Assembly: GCA_029204225.1 (NCBI GenBank) | Contig: CM055093.1 | Span: 205,001 to 269,000, forward strand | Length of the DNA stretch: 64,000 nt | Direction: 5' to 3' | Source: Diphasiastrum complanatum | Lineage: Eukaryota; Streptophyta; Lycopodiopsida; Lycopodiales; Lycopodiaceae | Shown here: positions 53,170 to 64,000 of the stretch, one piece after another | Layout of the letters: the number at the start of each line of letters is the position of its first letter | Numbering within the stretch: position 1 is the stretch's first letter | Made by a program: the position numbers and the translations under genes | Notes under the pieces: model-generated | What the model was told of the DNA's origin: nothing | Seen by the model: the letters and a program-made list of their open reading frames with translations, nothing else | The model's database searches: none

Positions 53170-53281
53170 TTCGAAGACTTCAGGCACTTCGGTGACTTCG
53201 GAGACTTCGGCCACTTCAACGACTTAGGCCACTTTGGTGACTTCAACCACTTCGGAGACTTCGGCCACTTCGGCCATGTCA
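53170..53281. repeat. Minisatellite encoding Phe-Gly-Asp/His repeats
   Basis: Degenerate 9- and 15-bp units (gacttcgg, ccacttcgg, ggtgacttc) repeat about a dozen times without interruption of one frame, giving FGDFGHF-like peptides. It lies in a 210-bp open frame with no other features. Confidence 0.85.
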
Positions 53282-54068
53282 GTTGATTGACAGTTAACGT
53301 TCCACTCGTCTTGAAGCTACAGACTTGCCCTAAGTGTTTAGCAAGTAAATTTTATGGAATATTCAACTGGATGGATGCCAGCTCACTTTGGATGGATGCC
53401 AGCTCACTATCCATTATGATTGCGACCTAATTAGTTGTCCTACTATTGGATGTTGCCGCAGTTTGCTTAGTATAAATAGCTGCTCATATTTCTACATTTA
53501 ATATAATGTGATCAAGAGATCAGCAAGTATTGAATAGTTAGCGCTCTCTCTCAAGCCCTGCGAGCTTGAACACTCATAAGCATTCTAGCTCAATTTTTTA
53601 GAGTTGATTAGAGATTGCTATTGCTCTTATTGCTTATTAGCGGAACCGCTTAATTCAGATAAAGTTACAGTTATTCAGAGATAGCTCAGAGCACGTAATT
53701 TTGATCTGCAATTCCTTTGTGTTCATTTCCATTCTAATTTGTTTCTTTTAATAAATCAATCTATCCTTTATTGTGTTCAGTATCATGTCAGTTTAAATGC
53801 TTCTCTGTAATGCTTTTGTAACTGATAATCTCTTATTATTTGCCTGATAATTCAATGCTTAATGTTTGGCTACATAATCATTATAGTACTAAGTTAGTTA
53901 CTATAAGATCGAATGTGATTTTTCTCACCATTGTTTTGTTTGAAATTGATAGACATAGTCATGCATAGAGAAAGAGGAAGATAGTTTATGTTGCTGCGCA
54001 TGATAAGTTTTAATTCTTGTCGTTCGAAATCTTTTTATTCGGCCTATCTTCATACACCTCTTTCCAAC
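53282..54068 (+). repeat. Copia 5' LTR (right boundary firm, left uncertain)
   Basis: Ends ctctttccaaca directly before the primer site tggtatcagagcg at 54069. A TATA-like tataaata lies at 53471-53478. The left end is not fixed because the 3' LTR is only a fragment. Confidence 0.65.
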
Positions 54069-54945
54069 ATGGTATCAGAGCGTTGATTCTTTAAGGCCTA
54101 ATACTATATCAGAGCGCAAGCTCTAATACTCAATATCTTTCGCGATATCAAATTCTTTAGTCTCGAAGGTGCCTCTAGAGCGAATGCAAAAAAGACAAAG
54201 ATGGCCCTGAAATGGATTCCAAGGTATTCTGGCCACTATGTCGCTTTCTTAGCGAAGGCGCAAAAAATGCGAAAAAGGCGAAGGTGTCTTAAAAACAATT
54301 AAGGCACAAAAAATCTCAAAGGAAAAAATGTGAAGGTCCGAAACATGTAGTTGGCCTTCAATTTTTCAAGATGCTCATTACTTGAACGATTTGTTAAGGC
54401 TGAACATAAGAAATCTACCACAAATATCACTCAACATTTGATCACTCAACATTTGTAATAAAAACTCCTCAGGGAGTCAAGCACAAAGCAGAATCAAATG
54501 AGAATGGGTAAGATCAGCCACTACCTAATACTAATTACAAAACCAATCCTAGAAGAAGGAAGAAACAACAACAATAGATTCATCAATTTGTTTCGGTATC
54601 AAAGAATTAATTTCCACAACACTGTATCTCTCTCAACGTCGACAGATTAAAGTTTCAGATGGATTCTCAAAGTAAAGCTGGTCTTATCGCAGACAAGCTG
54701 AATGGATCCAATTATCATTTATGAAAATTTAAGATGAAGACCTTGCTAGTCGCCAACGAGTTGTGGGATGTTGTTACAGGTATTAAAGTGAAGTCTGAAG
54801 ACAATACTGAAGACTCAAAATGGAAATCGAAAGAAGGTAAAGCTCTCACGCTTATTATCCTCAATATGTCGGATACTTAAATTGGCCACATAACTGAAAC
54901 TAAAACTTTGAAAGAAGTTTGGGACATCTTGGGCTCACTATAGTT
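54069..54945 (+). pseudogene. Copia internal region with gag start only
   Basis: After the primer site and a ~590-bp leader, a gag frame begins MDSQSKAGLIADKLNGSNY, with TGA in place of the usual Trp, and continues KFKMKTLLVANELWDVVTG and ETKTLKEVWDIL. It then runs straight into an LTR fragment. Everything from mid-gag to the 3' LTR has been deleted. Confidence 0.8.
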
Positions 54946-55040
54946 TACTCTGCTGCGCACGATACATTCTAATTCTTGTCGTTTGAAATCTTTTTATTCG
55001 ATTCTATTCGACCTATCTTTCATACACCTCTTTCCAACAA
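54946..55040 (+). repeat. Copia 3' LTR end fragment
   Basis: Repeats the last ~95 bp of the 5' LTR: ctgctgcgca, taattcttgtcgtt, gaaatctttttattcg and catacacctctttccaaca. The junction gag|LTR marks the internal deletion. Confidence 0.85.
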
Positions 55041-57288
55041 AACCGAACACACGATTGCAGCTTACCCCACTCATGATGACAAAGCTGAAGAGACTGATGC
55101 AGCTGATCCTGACCAAGAAACAAGAGAAGATTAAGATCAAGGTCAGGCAGCACAAATTTCAGTAGAAGTCCAGGAAAGCCCAAGGTCCAAAGAGAAAGCG
55201 GAAGACTCCTCTGCTCTGAAGCAAGATGGCTTCATCAATGAGACGCACTTGAATACTTCGATGAAGGCGATCTTGTAGAAGAGGAGGTGGAGATTGTTCC
55301 AAAGGCAGCTGCACTAGTCTCACCACTAACCACCACCACCATTGTTGATACCGCCTCCATCATCGTTTCTCTTACCACTACCACCATTCCTACCACCTCT
55401 GTTGCTACTGATGTAAAGACACAACTAATTGTTCCACTTCCAACTCATCCCACGACCTCTCAATTCTCTTTTCCTATCTACCATCGTCCTCATTCCGAAT
55501 TCCCAACTCTTTCAGCCTATGACAGTTTGCCTGAGAAAGCCAGGGAAACCTTGAAGTGGCATACCGAGACCTCATACCATCTGCATTGGTTGGTGCACTA
55601 GCTTGCACAACAGACAGATGAGCTCAGGACAGCAAAGCAGGATGCAGCTGAAAGATGCAAAGTTGTTGACAACTTTGGAAGATTTACAAAGTGAAAGGGC
55701 CAAGAGACTATAGGAGCAAATCGATTCTCAAATTAGCTCCAGTCCCTTCAAGAGGTGCACGACCAGTTTGAGTGCCGGTTAGATCTCCTGATATCAATGT
55801 ACCAGTTCTGTCTTCAGGAACGGTAGTAAAAATGAAAAAGTATGTCTCCTTGATTCAAAAGCACGAAGCCCTGAAGAGGAACCAACAGATCTCAGAAGAA
55901 GAAAACAATAAGAAGCTGTCAGCACTCCGGAAAATTGTTAGTAAAGTCCAACAGGAACTTCTCTTGTCAAAACAACAAATGGATCTCATTTGAAATACGT
56001 CTTGTAAACTTGACATAGGCGTATCAATGCAGAAAAAAGATGACCATAACGATAATGCTGGAGGCACCTGAGCAAAGCCAATCCATCAACCAACGAGGTG
56101 CATGCCATGCCGTATCAAGAATCCACTGATGGCTCTCTCCACAAACTCATCGTAGATTCCTCTACTTACACTCAGTTGCCTCACTCATCTTCTTATTTTT
56201 CCGATCCATTTTTATCTTACCAACAATCATTTTTTTCATTTACTCATTTGACCGCCTCCGCATTCACTTCTGACACCATATCCACCACATATTCTCTAAA
56301 ATCCGACGACCATTTTTTAAAACAATTTATTTCGCCAACAGCTCAGTATAACCTCATAACTAACCCACCACCCTCTTCTTGTAAACCATTCTCACCTCCT
56401 TCACCACCTGACTTCAATTCTTTCGAATGAGATCCACTTGATGAGACGGTGCAGCCTTTTGTGGGACTATCTCCATCTCCTCCGAAGAGTAAGAGCGAAA
56501 CCTTCGCTGGATCAAAGCCTGAGGGTCCTACTTCAAAGGTTCCTGATACCAAGAGTGCCACCGCACTGGACGACTATCTGAAAAGAACCTCAAGGAAGTT
56601 GCTGGAGAAATCTATAGAAAAGATCAAAAGACAATATAATAAATTGCAAGGAGTCTGATGAGTTTCAGAAGACCTACAAGAAGGGAGAACGAGGGGGGGC
56701 AAAGAAAATAACGGTTGAAAAATATCCAAAGCTCAGTAACCTTGTGAACGCCCTACGACCACAACCCTCCTGGAGGATTGTAATGCTGCTGAATAACGAT
56801 GAGCATCTACAAGAATACCTAAGAGCAACAAGCTGGAAAAGGACTGATCCCTACTATGTGCCGATCAAGAGAAGAGATCCTTGGGAGAAAACGAAGCCAG
56901 CCGAGCAACAAGTCAATTGGCCTATCATTCCAAGGATTGATCCAAGCTCAACCTTTGTAAAGTATCAAGACGCGCTCCTAAAGTTTGCGTATACTTATAG
57001 GGGAAGTGCGGATACCGTAGTCCAAGAAAGTGCTAACTATTGCTTATCTATAGCCTTAGAGTGATACTGTGATATAGGACTGCCACCCATCAGGTTGGAC
57101 GTCAACCAATCTTTACAAATGGAAGATGCACATCTAATGATGGCGAGGCTTTATTTCCAAACCACATTTACTTCCAGTCAGTACGTGCAGATGATCAAGA
57201 AGTGGTATGGAAATAAGTTCATACCCGGAATGAAGCCATACCTGGGACCTATTCCGTTGGGTGCAAAGTTTCCATTGGATTTGTTGTA
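55041..57288 (+). pseudogene. Unrecognised decayed coding region, C-terminal part
   Basis: Continues after the Copia insertion with acidic, Gln/Asp/Glu-rich sequence. Next is a Thr/Pro/Ser-rich stretch (VSPLTTTTIVDTASIIVSL), a likely coiled coil (IQKHEALKRNQQISEEENNK, SKVQQELLLSKQQMDL) and a conserved-looking globular end (EYLRATSWKRTDPYYVPIKR, RLYFQTTFTSSQYVQMIKKW, KPYLGPIPLGAKFPLDLL). Several stops and frame changes interrupt it. I recognise no domain. Order and strand agree with the part at 51.8-53.0 kb, so I infer one ancestral gene split by the Copia insertion. Confidence 0.4.
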
Positions 57289-58099
57289 AGTTCCTATGAA
57301 CCATCATTGTACTACAAATGTAATGATGGAAAGATCATTATTTTGGTTTTATATGTTGATGATATAATTCTCACAGGAAATGATCTTGATGACATTAGAG
57401 ATATAAAAATTTCCTTGTCTATTGAATTTTAGATGGTAGATATAGGACTTCCAAAAGCTATACTTGGAATAGAAGTCACTAGAAGTAATGATTTTACTTT
57501 CATATGTCAATCTAAGTATGCTAGATCCATCTTAGAAAAAATATTGTAAAGGATTTGAAACTCCCATGGAACTAAGTGTACACGTTTCTAAGGAAAGTGA
57601 TGAAGCGGACATCACTACCTATAGAAAGTTTATTGGTTCTTTGGTCTATTTGACCATCACTAGATTAGATCTTAGCTTTTGTGTTGGCAAATTGAGTCAA
57701 TACTTGCAAAGTCCACTAACATGTCATTGGAAAAGTGCCAAAAGAGTGTTAAGGTACATCTCGGCTACAAGAAACTTTGACATTGTGTATCAAGGGAATA
57801 ATATTTGTTTGAGAGCATACTCGGACTCAAATTTTGGAGGTGACAAAGTGGATAGAAGATCCACAAGTGCCTTTGCTACATTCTTATGTGGAGGAGTTAT
57901 ATTTTGGCTTTCCAAAAAGCAAGATACCATCTCTCTTTCATCAACTGAATCTAAGTACAAAGCTATGACAACGACAACAAAGGAGATCCTATGGCTAAGA
58001 AGACTTTTGGAAGAGCTTCAATTGATCAAGGCTGAAGACATTTCATGTATTTATTGTGACAATCAAGCAGCCCAATGTTTGCTACGTTTCTCTATGTAG
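57289..58099 (+). pseudogene. Copia RT end and RNase H, inverted segment
   Basis: Starts in the RT at YEPSLYYKCNDGK and LYVDDIILTGND. It continues GLPKAILGIEVTRS, then RNase H: FIGSLVYLTITRLDLSF, AYSDSNFGGDK, SLSSTESKYKAM and YCDNQAAQCLL, where it is cut off. Stops lie near 57430 and 57547. It supplies what is missing from the minus-strand Copia that begins at 59170, in the opposite orientation. Confidence 0.85.
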
Positions 58100-59169
58100 T
58101 CTCTACACGCTCTTCTTCTGACAATCGAACAGATTCCAGCCAACTATCAGCCGACAGGGTCTTCTTGCTTCTAAACTTCTATGATTTGCAGTATAGTGGT
58201 AACACAATGGTGATGTACCCACCTGTCAATTAGTACATCTACGACCTGATCTCGATCGTACTGATAATGGATGCTCAACTTTGATCTGCATCTATCAGAA
58301 TTCAAATGCCTACATTCTACAGTCTGTTTTAAATACTTCTTGAGTTCTTACAGATTGCAGATTATTGCTACACTAATCTAAGTAAGAACATGGAATGAAA
58401 TTGAAACTAATCCTATTGAAATCACCAGAATCTTAATCACAAATCCAAACTTTAAAGGGGAAGAATCAACAACAAAACACATTCATACATCAGTACTCGA
58501 ACTTAATGCATGAAAATGGAGCATAGATGGAAACGCAAATAGGAGGATCTTCAATTAACAATGCAACAAAATTTCAATACAATATCTACTACTTGGAAAC
58601 TTGTGGAAGAGGCTCTATCTATACCCACGAGCTGGTAAATCCAATTTCATCATATTATGGATTCCACCTCTTACAACTGAGTGAACTCCAGTCTATAAAG
58701 ATCTGAGATCCACCTCTTACTTGATAATAGGAGGTCTCTTTATTAAAAAAACATAACTTAGGTTGAGAGAATCTAAATTACTAGCTCCCACATGGCTTTC
58801 CATCTTTTGGGAACTACCATGGGGCTTACAGAATATACATTTTTAGCCTAGCACTAACGATTCTCGTGCTCTCAGACTCGGCTCTCAACTTTATCTCTGC
58901 TGGAAGCCCATTTGAGTGGAGAGGTTCTGCATCGACACCTCATGGCATGGCATCAACCAATATTATACTCCCCTATAGTGTTGCGGGTCCCACTACATTG
59001 CTTCAGCTTTGACGTGTGTCTTCGTTATTGCGTGTGTCGGCAAATCTTCAAGTTTCAATAGCTTTTTAGGACAGCCCTGCATAGCTAAGAGTCTATTGCT
59101 TTTCTTTGTCAGCTTTTCTTTTATCAAGAGATTTCTCGTAACCGGCTTTTCTTCCGATGGCTTCAAATG
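58100..59169. other. Unassigned sequence between inverted Copia parts
   Basis: No LTR, ORF or RNA gene was recognised. By the inversion model it lay at the 3' side of the Copia RNase H. Confidence 0.45.
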
Positions 59170-61650
59170 TGATGAACTGAATGCAACCATGCTCTAGGTG
59201 CTTGCTTGAGTCCATAAAGACTCTTCTTTAAAAAGCACACTTTGTCTTCTTCCTCATCTTTGATAAATCCCTCGGGTTGGCACATGTAAATTTCCTCTTC
59301 CAAGAATCCATTCAAGAAAGCATTTGTCACATCAAGTTGAAAGAGCTCTCATTTGAAAGAAGTAGCAAGACATATGATCAATCTAATGGTTACAAGCTTT
59401 GCAATAGGAGCAAAGGTTTCATCATAATCTATGCCTTTGACTTGCAAAAATCCTTTTGCTACAAGTCTAGCCTTATACTTATGAATGGAACCATCTTGAT
59501 TATATTTCAATCTATATATCCATTTACAAGTAAGAGGCTTCTTCTTTCCATAAGGTAGATCAACAAGATCCCAAGTTTGATTTTCCAACAAAGCATTAAA
59601 CTCAACTTGCATAGCATTCTTCCAACTTTGAGACTCTTCTTCAAAACAAGTTGGTTCTTCAAGCATAGTTGTCAAGAAAGAATAAGAAGTGTGTAGTTGA
59701 GAATCTTCCTTCTCCACCTCGGCCATAGCATGATCATTGATAAGATGAGTGTTGTTGGAAAGCTCTCTCTCTTTAACATTGAGAGATTCATCAAAAAGTA
59801 CATCTCTACTTACAACAATTGTCTTGGTAATAGGATCAAATATCCTATAAGCTTTACTATTTTCACTATAACCAGCAAAGATGCCTTTGAATGAGGTATC
59901 ATCTTCCTTCTTCCTTCTAAAGGAATGTGTACATAACAAGTACAACCAAAAAATTTCAAATCACTTAGATTTGGTTTTTTGTCATACAATGCTTCAAAAG
60001 GTGTGAGTCCTTCAATGGCACTATTAATCATTCTATTACATAGCAAGTTTGCACATAAAATAGCTTCTCCCCAAAATGAAATAGGGAGAGATGCATCTAA
60101 TCTCAATGCTTTAGCACATATACATAGTGTTCTATTTTTCCTCTCGGCCACTCCATTTTGTTGAGAAGTGTATGTGCATGTAAACTCTCTCCTAATGCCA
60201 TTAGTTCCACAAAACTCTTTCATACTATTGGAGATGTACTCTCCTCCATTATCACATCTTAATACTTTTATGCTAGCATTAAGTTGCTTTTCCACAAGAG
60301 TTTTAAACTTCACAAAGAACTCAAATACTTCACTTTTCTTAGACAAGAGGTAAAGCCAAGATTATCTTGATTTATCATCAATAAAAGTGACATACATAAG
60401 AGCTCCACCATTAGATTCATGTGAAAATGAATGCACATCCGAGTGTATAAGGTCAAGAGGAGAGTTAGATCTTGTCAAAGATCTCTTGAATGGTTGCTTA
60501 TGAGATTTGGAGAGTCCACAAGCTTCACAAAGCTTGTCACATTTGGATATGGCTTTGGGTAGTCCAATTGCAAGCTCCTTTGTCACCATGGTCTCCATAG
60601 CTTTGAAGTTAGGATGGCCTAACCTCTTGTGCCACAATTCCACTTGAGTGAGCTCCTCCCTTGCCATGTTCACACTTCCAACCATCACATTAGCATCCAA
60701 CTTGAATAAAATTCCATGCTTAAGACCATTAGCAATACATTTATCATTTTTCAAGATGGAACATGATCCATGCTTGAAATGTATATCTAATCCACTATCC
60801 ATAAGTTGTCCAACACTCAACAAGTTCTTTGTAATAGAAGGTACATAAAGAACATTGTCTAGATCTACTTTCTTAGATGATGCAAGCATAATGGAATGGA
60901 TCCAATTCCTACAATTTGACATTCTGGATCACTTGCAGTGAAGATAAACTTCTTAGACTTATTCTAAAAAAGTAAAGTAGAAAAGTAGTCTTTTTGGTGA
61001 GTCATGTGGGAGCTAGCCCCACTATCAATCCACCATATGTTGTGATTAGATGTTTGTGTTAAGGATGCCATTAAACATAAGTTACATTCGTCCTCCTCCT
61101 CAAGCTCAAGGTTGCCATGTCTGTCCTTCTCTTGGGCATCTTCTTCTTGTAGCACTCGGATGCAAAGTGTCCTTTCTTACAACAAAAGAAACACTTTAGC
61201 TTATTCTTGTCCTTCTTGCTCTTGCCTTTGGAACTTGATGCTCCATCCTTGCTCTTGACCTCCATGTCTTGGGTCTTCTTGGATGGAAACTTCTTCTTTT
61301 GCCTTTAAAAGTTAGCTTTTTCATCACCATCATTCAAAGATAATGAACCAATCCTATTCTTGATATGAAGCATTCTACTTTCCTCATATACAAGTACACT
61401 ATGAAGCTTTTCTATATTGATCTTGAATAGCAAAACTTTGAACTTCTTGTCTTGGATCTTATCACTTATAGAAAACAACTGATTTGATCCTAAGGACATA
61501 ATCTTGAGCACTTTCATTATGAAACTTCCTTTAGAAGGTCATTACTTACATTCATTTTCAAACAATGTAATGCCAATCTAGATTTCTTCTTATATCTTAC
61601 CAATTCTTGAGGTTCTTCTACCTCACCAAGGACAAGTTCATAAAGAGGCT
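59170..61650 (-). pseudogene. Copia gag-protease-integrase-RT, truncated
   Basis: Read on the minus strand: gag (SRLALHCLKMNVSNDLLKEV), zinc knuckle CFFCCKKGHFASEC, protease WWIDSGASSHM, pre-integrase (ELWHKRLGHPN, CEACGLSKSH), integrase (HSDVHSF, RCDNGGEY, NGVAERKNR, FFGCTCYVHIP) and RT (NAMQVEFNALLENQTWDLVD, CKWIYRLKYNQDG, DYDETFAPIAKL). It ends after DVTNAFLNG and [10 protein letters not shown]. Frames change near 60360, 60960 and 61270. RT from just after the AW motif onward is found inverted at 57289. Confidence 0.88.
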
Positions 61651-61659
61651 GATAACCAA

Positions 61660-62700
61660 AGTACTTTCACATATAAGAAAGTGATCCATGAAAAAACTAA
61701 GTAAAATTAAGCTCCGCTCCTCGGGTAGAGAGAGAATAGAGCGAAATTGGTTGTGGAAAAAGTACAAAAAGGATCAAGAGTGGATCCTAATTTGATCCTC
61801 AAGAGGGATTGGTTGTTAGATTACTTGATCTATCAATCTACTTCAGATTAAGATCAATCTAGATCAATTCTAGACACAAAATCCTAACAAGAACAATCAA
61901 TAATTGAAGGTAAATGTACTTGATGGTTTCACACATGTGAAACCCTGTCAGGGTACGGACTCCAACCTGAAAATCAAGTACACATTGATAGAACTTCAAA
62001 ACAATCAAAACAAATGTAGACAAATGGAGAGAATCACTCAAAATTGCTTCCAAAACCAAGATTGGTGTCTCACAATGATTATGGCCAAATGTGGCTCTAT
62101 ATATACAATAAGTGGGAGCTCGTAGTACTGATCATTCCTATGATCCCACATGTGTGAAGGTGCTTTGTCATATGATGATTCATCATGCAAAACTGACACT
62201 TGGACAAAACCTTCTATTTTGAGCACTTTTGGTCCATTTTCCTTCTATATGGAGATCTACTTGGAAATCTTCTAGAAGTCAAAATTCGCCTACTTCAGCT
62301 TATTCCACACATGTGAGTTGTCCTCTACACATGTGATATGACACCTAACCAAAGGATGTGGCTCATGCAATCAATAGATTGATGCCATGTGTCATATGTC
62401 TAGAAAACTAGTTTTTGGCCTTTTTAGCCACTAGAATTTGAATTAAATCATATGTACAACCTATATGATTATGGTACATGACAAGTACATTATTTTCACA
62501 TGTGGGAACAGGCTCCACACATGTGTAATCATCTATATACAAGATTTTTGGCCTCTACCAAGCTTATTTTTGCATTTTTCACATTGGTCTCCAGTATAGA
62601 GAGAGTGCAATGCTTACAAAAAGTTGATTACTCACAAATTTGCTCAAAACCTCAATTGCATTATGATGGAAATTCAGTTTCTTGAGTCTGTTTCTCCTCC
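61660..62700 (-). repeat. Probable Copia LTR/leader with CACATGTG palindromes
   Basis: Lies immediately upstream (minus strand) of the Copia gag. It contains a TATA-like tatatata near 62095-62107, a (T)-rich leader, and six exact CACATGTG palindromes: 61932, 62147, 62308, 62328, 62497 and 62518. No second LTR copy is in the window, so the limits are unknown. Confidence 0.5.
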
Positions 62701-62799
62701 TCTCTCTTAGGTTATTCACTATGGCTTGGGGGCTAGGTCCAGGAGGAAACTCCAGGAGGGATCTAGGTTTGGATGGGTGGTTTTGCTCCACAGGTGTCC

Positions 62800-63763
62800 T
62801 TTTGGTTCATTGCCATCAACATCAAGAATGTTAGATCTAATAACCATATCGTGAAAGTCATGTGTGAGCTGGCACACTATCAATCCACTGAGGATCAATA
62901 TCTCCATCATTAGCAATCAAACATGAAAACATCACAAGACAATCATCATTTGAGTTTTGATCATAAACACCATCTTCATCAAGAGTTAGATTACCTTGTT
63001 TATCACCTTGATCTCTTTTCTTCTTGAATCACTCACTAGAAAAATGTCCTTTGATTCCACGATAGAAACATTTTAGCTTGGATCTATCTTTCTTCTTGCC
63101 AACAAAAGTAGAAGGCTCATCTTAATTTAGCCCTTTAGACCGCTTGCCTTTGCTCTTGCCCTTTTAGAACATATCCTCCTCTCCATATTGAGATTTAGAA
63201 GTGGATCCTCCTCTTGATAGAAGCCTAAACTCCTCATTCACCAAGATGTCTTGCAAGTTCTCCATATTTGGCAATGTCTTTTGAATAGCAAAACTTTGAA
63301 CAAGATTAGCATAATCATCCAACAAGCCATTACGAACCATTCAAACAAGTTCTATATCCTTAATGCTTTCATCAATACATGCTAATTCATCATTGAATGC
63401 CTTAACCCTCAAAACAAAAGCATGAGCACTTTCATCCTTCTTTTGTACGCTCTGAAATATGTGCTCCTTAATGTAGACTTGGACTCATAAGCCTTCTTTA
63501 AAGTCTTCCCAAGCATCACTAGATGAAGTACACTTACCAACTTCCTTGAGAATTTCATTTGTCACATTCATCTTGATCACATGAAGAGCTTTCTTTGACC
63601 TCCTATCATAACTCAATTGTTTTTTAAGGTCTCTCCTCCAGACCTATAACAATGTCCATCAAATCATTCATCTCAAGGAGAGACTCCATTCTCACCTTCC
63701 AAGTCGAATAATTGCTTGAGGTAAGCCTATCATTGCTCTCCAACAGCCTCCATTTGTAGCCAT
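62800..63763 (-). pseudogene. Copia-like gag and protease fragment
   Basis: Begins MATNGG at 63763 and frameshifts at once, then reads SNYSTWKVRMESLLEMND, DAWEDFKE, HAFVLRVKAFNDELACIDES and NGLLDDYANLVQSFAIQ. The zinc knuckle has Arg for its second Cys (CFYRGIKGHF) and a stop where the last Cys should follow. A protease relic (PQWIDS) lies near 62880. It is the third member of the gag family at 26574 and 38598, here on the opposite strand. Confidence 0.82.
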
Positions 63764-64000
63764 GTTGCAATTACTCGATCTTCTCTTTCAACATATTCGA
63801 ATGCGCTTACCACTCTCTTGAAAGTCAACAAATGAATCCATGAAGAAATCACAAAGATATGGAAACCTCTCAAATCTCTTTCTTGCACAAAACTAGCAAA
63901 TCCAACACATAGAATTGATGACACTTGATCAACCTACAATATCATGAACTTTTGCACTCTCCTAAGATTGAAACACACTCTTGAAAATTCCAACAACTTC
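63764..64000 (-). other. Leader upstream of the minus-strand gag
   Basis: Matches the leader at 26340-26573 in order: gtgtttcaatcttagga, gttgatcaag, ccatatctttgtgattt. The element continues beyond the right edge. Confidence 0.65.

Overview
The window is nuclear DNA of a land plant with a large, repeat-rich genome. The evidence is a split plant gene with a 15-kb intron, plant-type Copia and Gypsy LTR elements primed by initiator tRNA-Met, hAT and CACTA DNA transposons, and telo-box and (CT)n tracts. The long introns would suit a fern, lycophyte or gymnosperm, but the sequence does not fix the lineage. No rRNA, tRNA or CRISPR array was seen.

1-23.5 kb is one host gene on the minus strand: DCP1, the mRNA decapping activator. 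Four exons encoding its EVH1 domain are at 23177-23007, 19320-19280, 19164-19115 and 3980-3836; the remaining exons were not found and probably lie beyond the left edge. Intron 3 holds a nest of three hAT transposons. The outer element (4582-17085) has a perfect 8-bp target duplication. Elements A (5220-11419) and B (11472-16965) both sit in its internal (TA)n tract. A carries a decayed four-exon transposase (BED finger, DUF659-type core, hAT dimerisation domain, AT-hook tail) and, on the opposite strand, a small 121-codon ORF. B keeps a relic of the same small ORF and a transposase remnant with its catalytic middle missing. The rest of B is cargo: three related ~270-bp units and a ~1.4-kb inverted repeat built from unknown, possibly captured, gene sequence.

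23.9-36.7 kb holds Copia fragments, then a CACTA transposon (about 27624-36698). The CACTA carries a 4.8-kb Copia element flanked by a 28-bp direct repeat, a domain fragment typical of CACTA proteins, and a LINE tail.

36.7-50.9 kb holds a Gypsy pol relic split by a 6-kb LTR element (36811-42766) that encodes only gag and protease, plus an unrecognised downstream coding module. A second, broken copy of that module lies at 45.0-48.3 kb, itself interrupted by a 1.06-kb terminal-inverted-repeat element. Next come a Gypsy gag on the minus strand and a Gypsy pol on the plus strand.

51-64 kb holds an unrecognised decayed coding region split by a Copia deletion derivative, a Copia element whose reverse transcriptase is broken by a local inversion, an LTR-like region with six CACATGTG palindromes, and a third gag of the 26.5/38.6-kb family.

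Apart from DCP1, and possibly the small hAT ORF and the gag-protease ORF, the coding sequences are broken. The most original items are the two-gene hAT architecture, the hairpin cargo inside a DCP1 intron, and the duplicated unknown module of the gag-protease-only LTR family.
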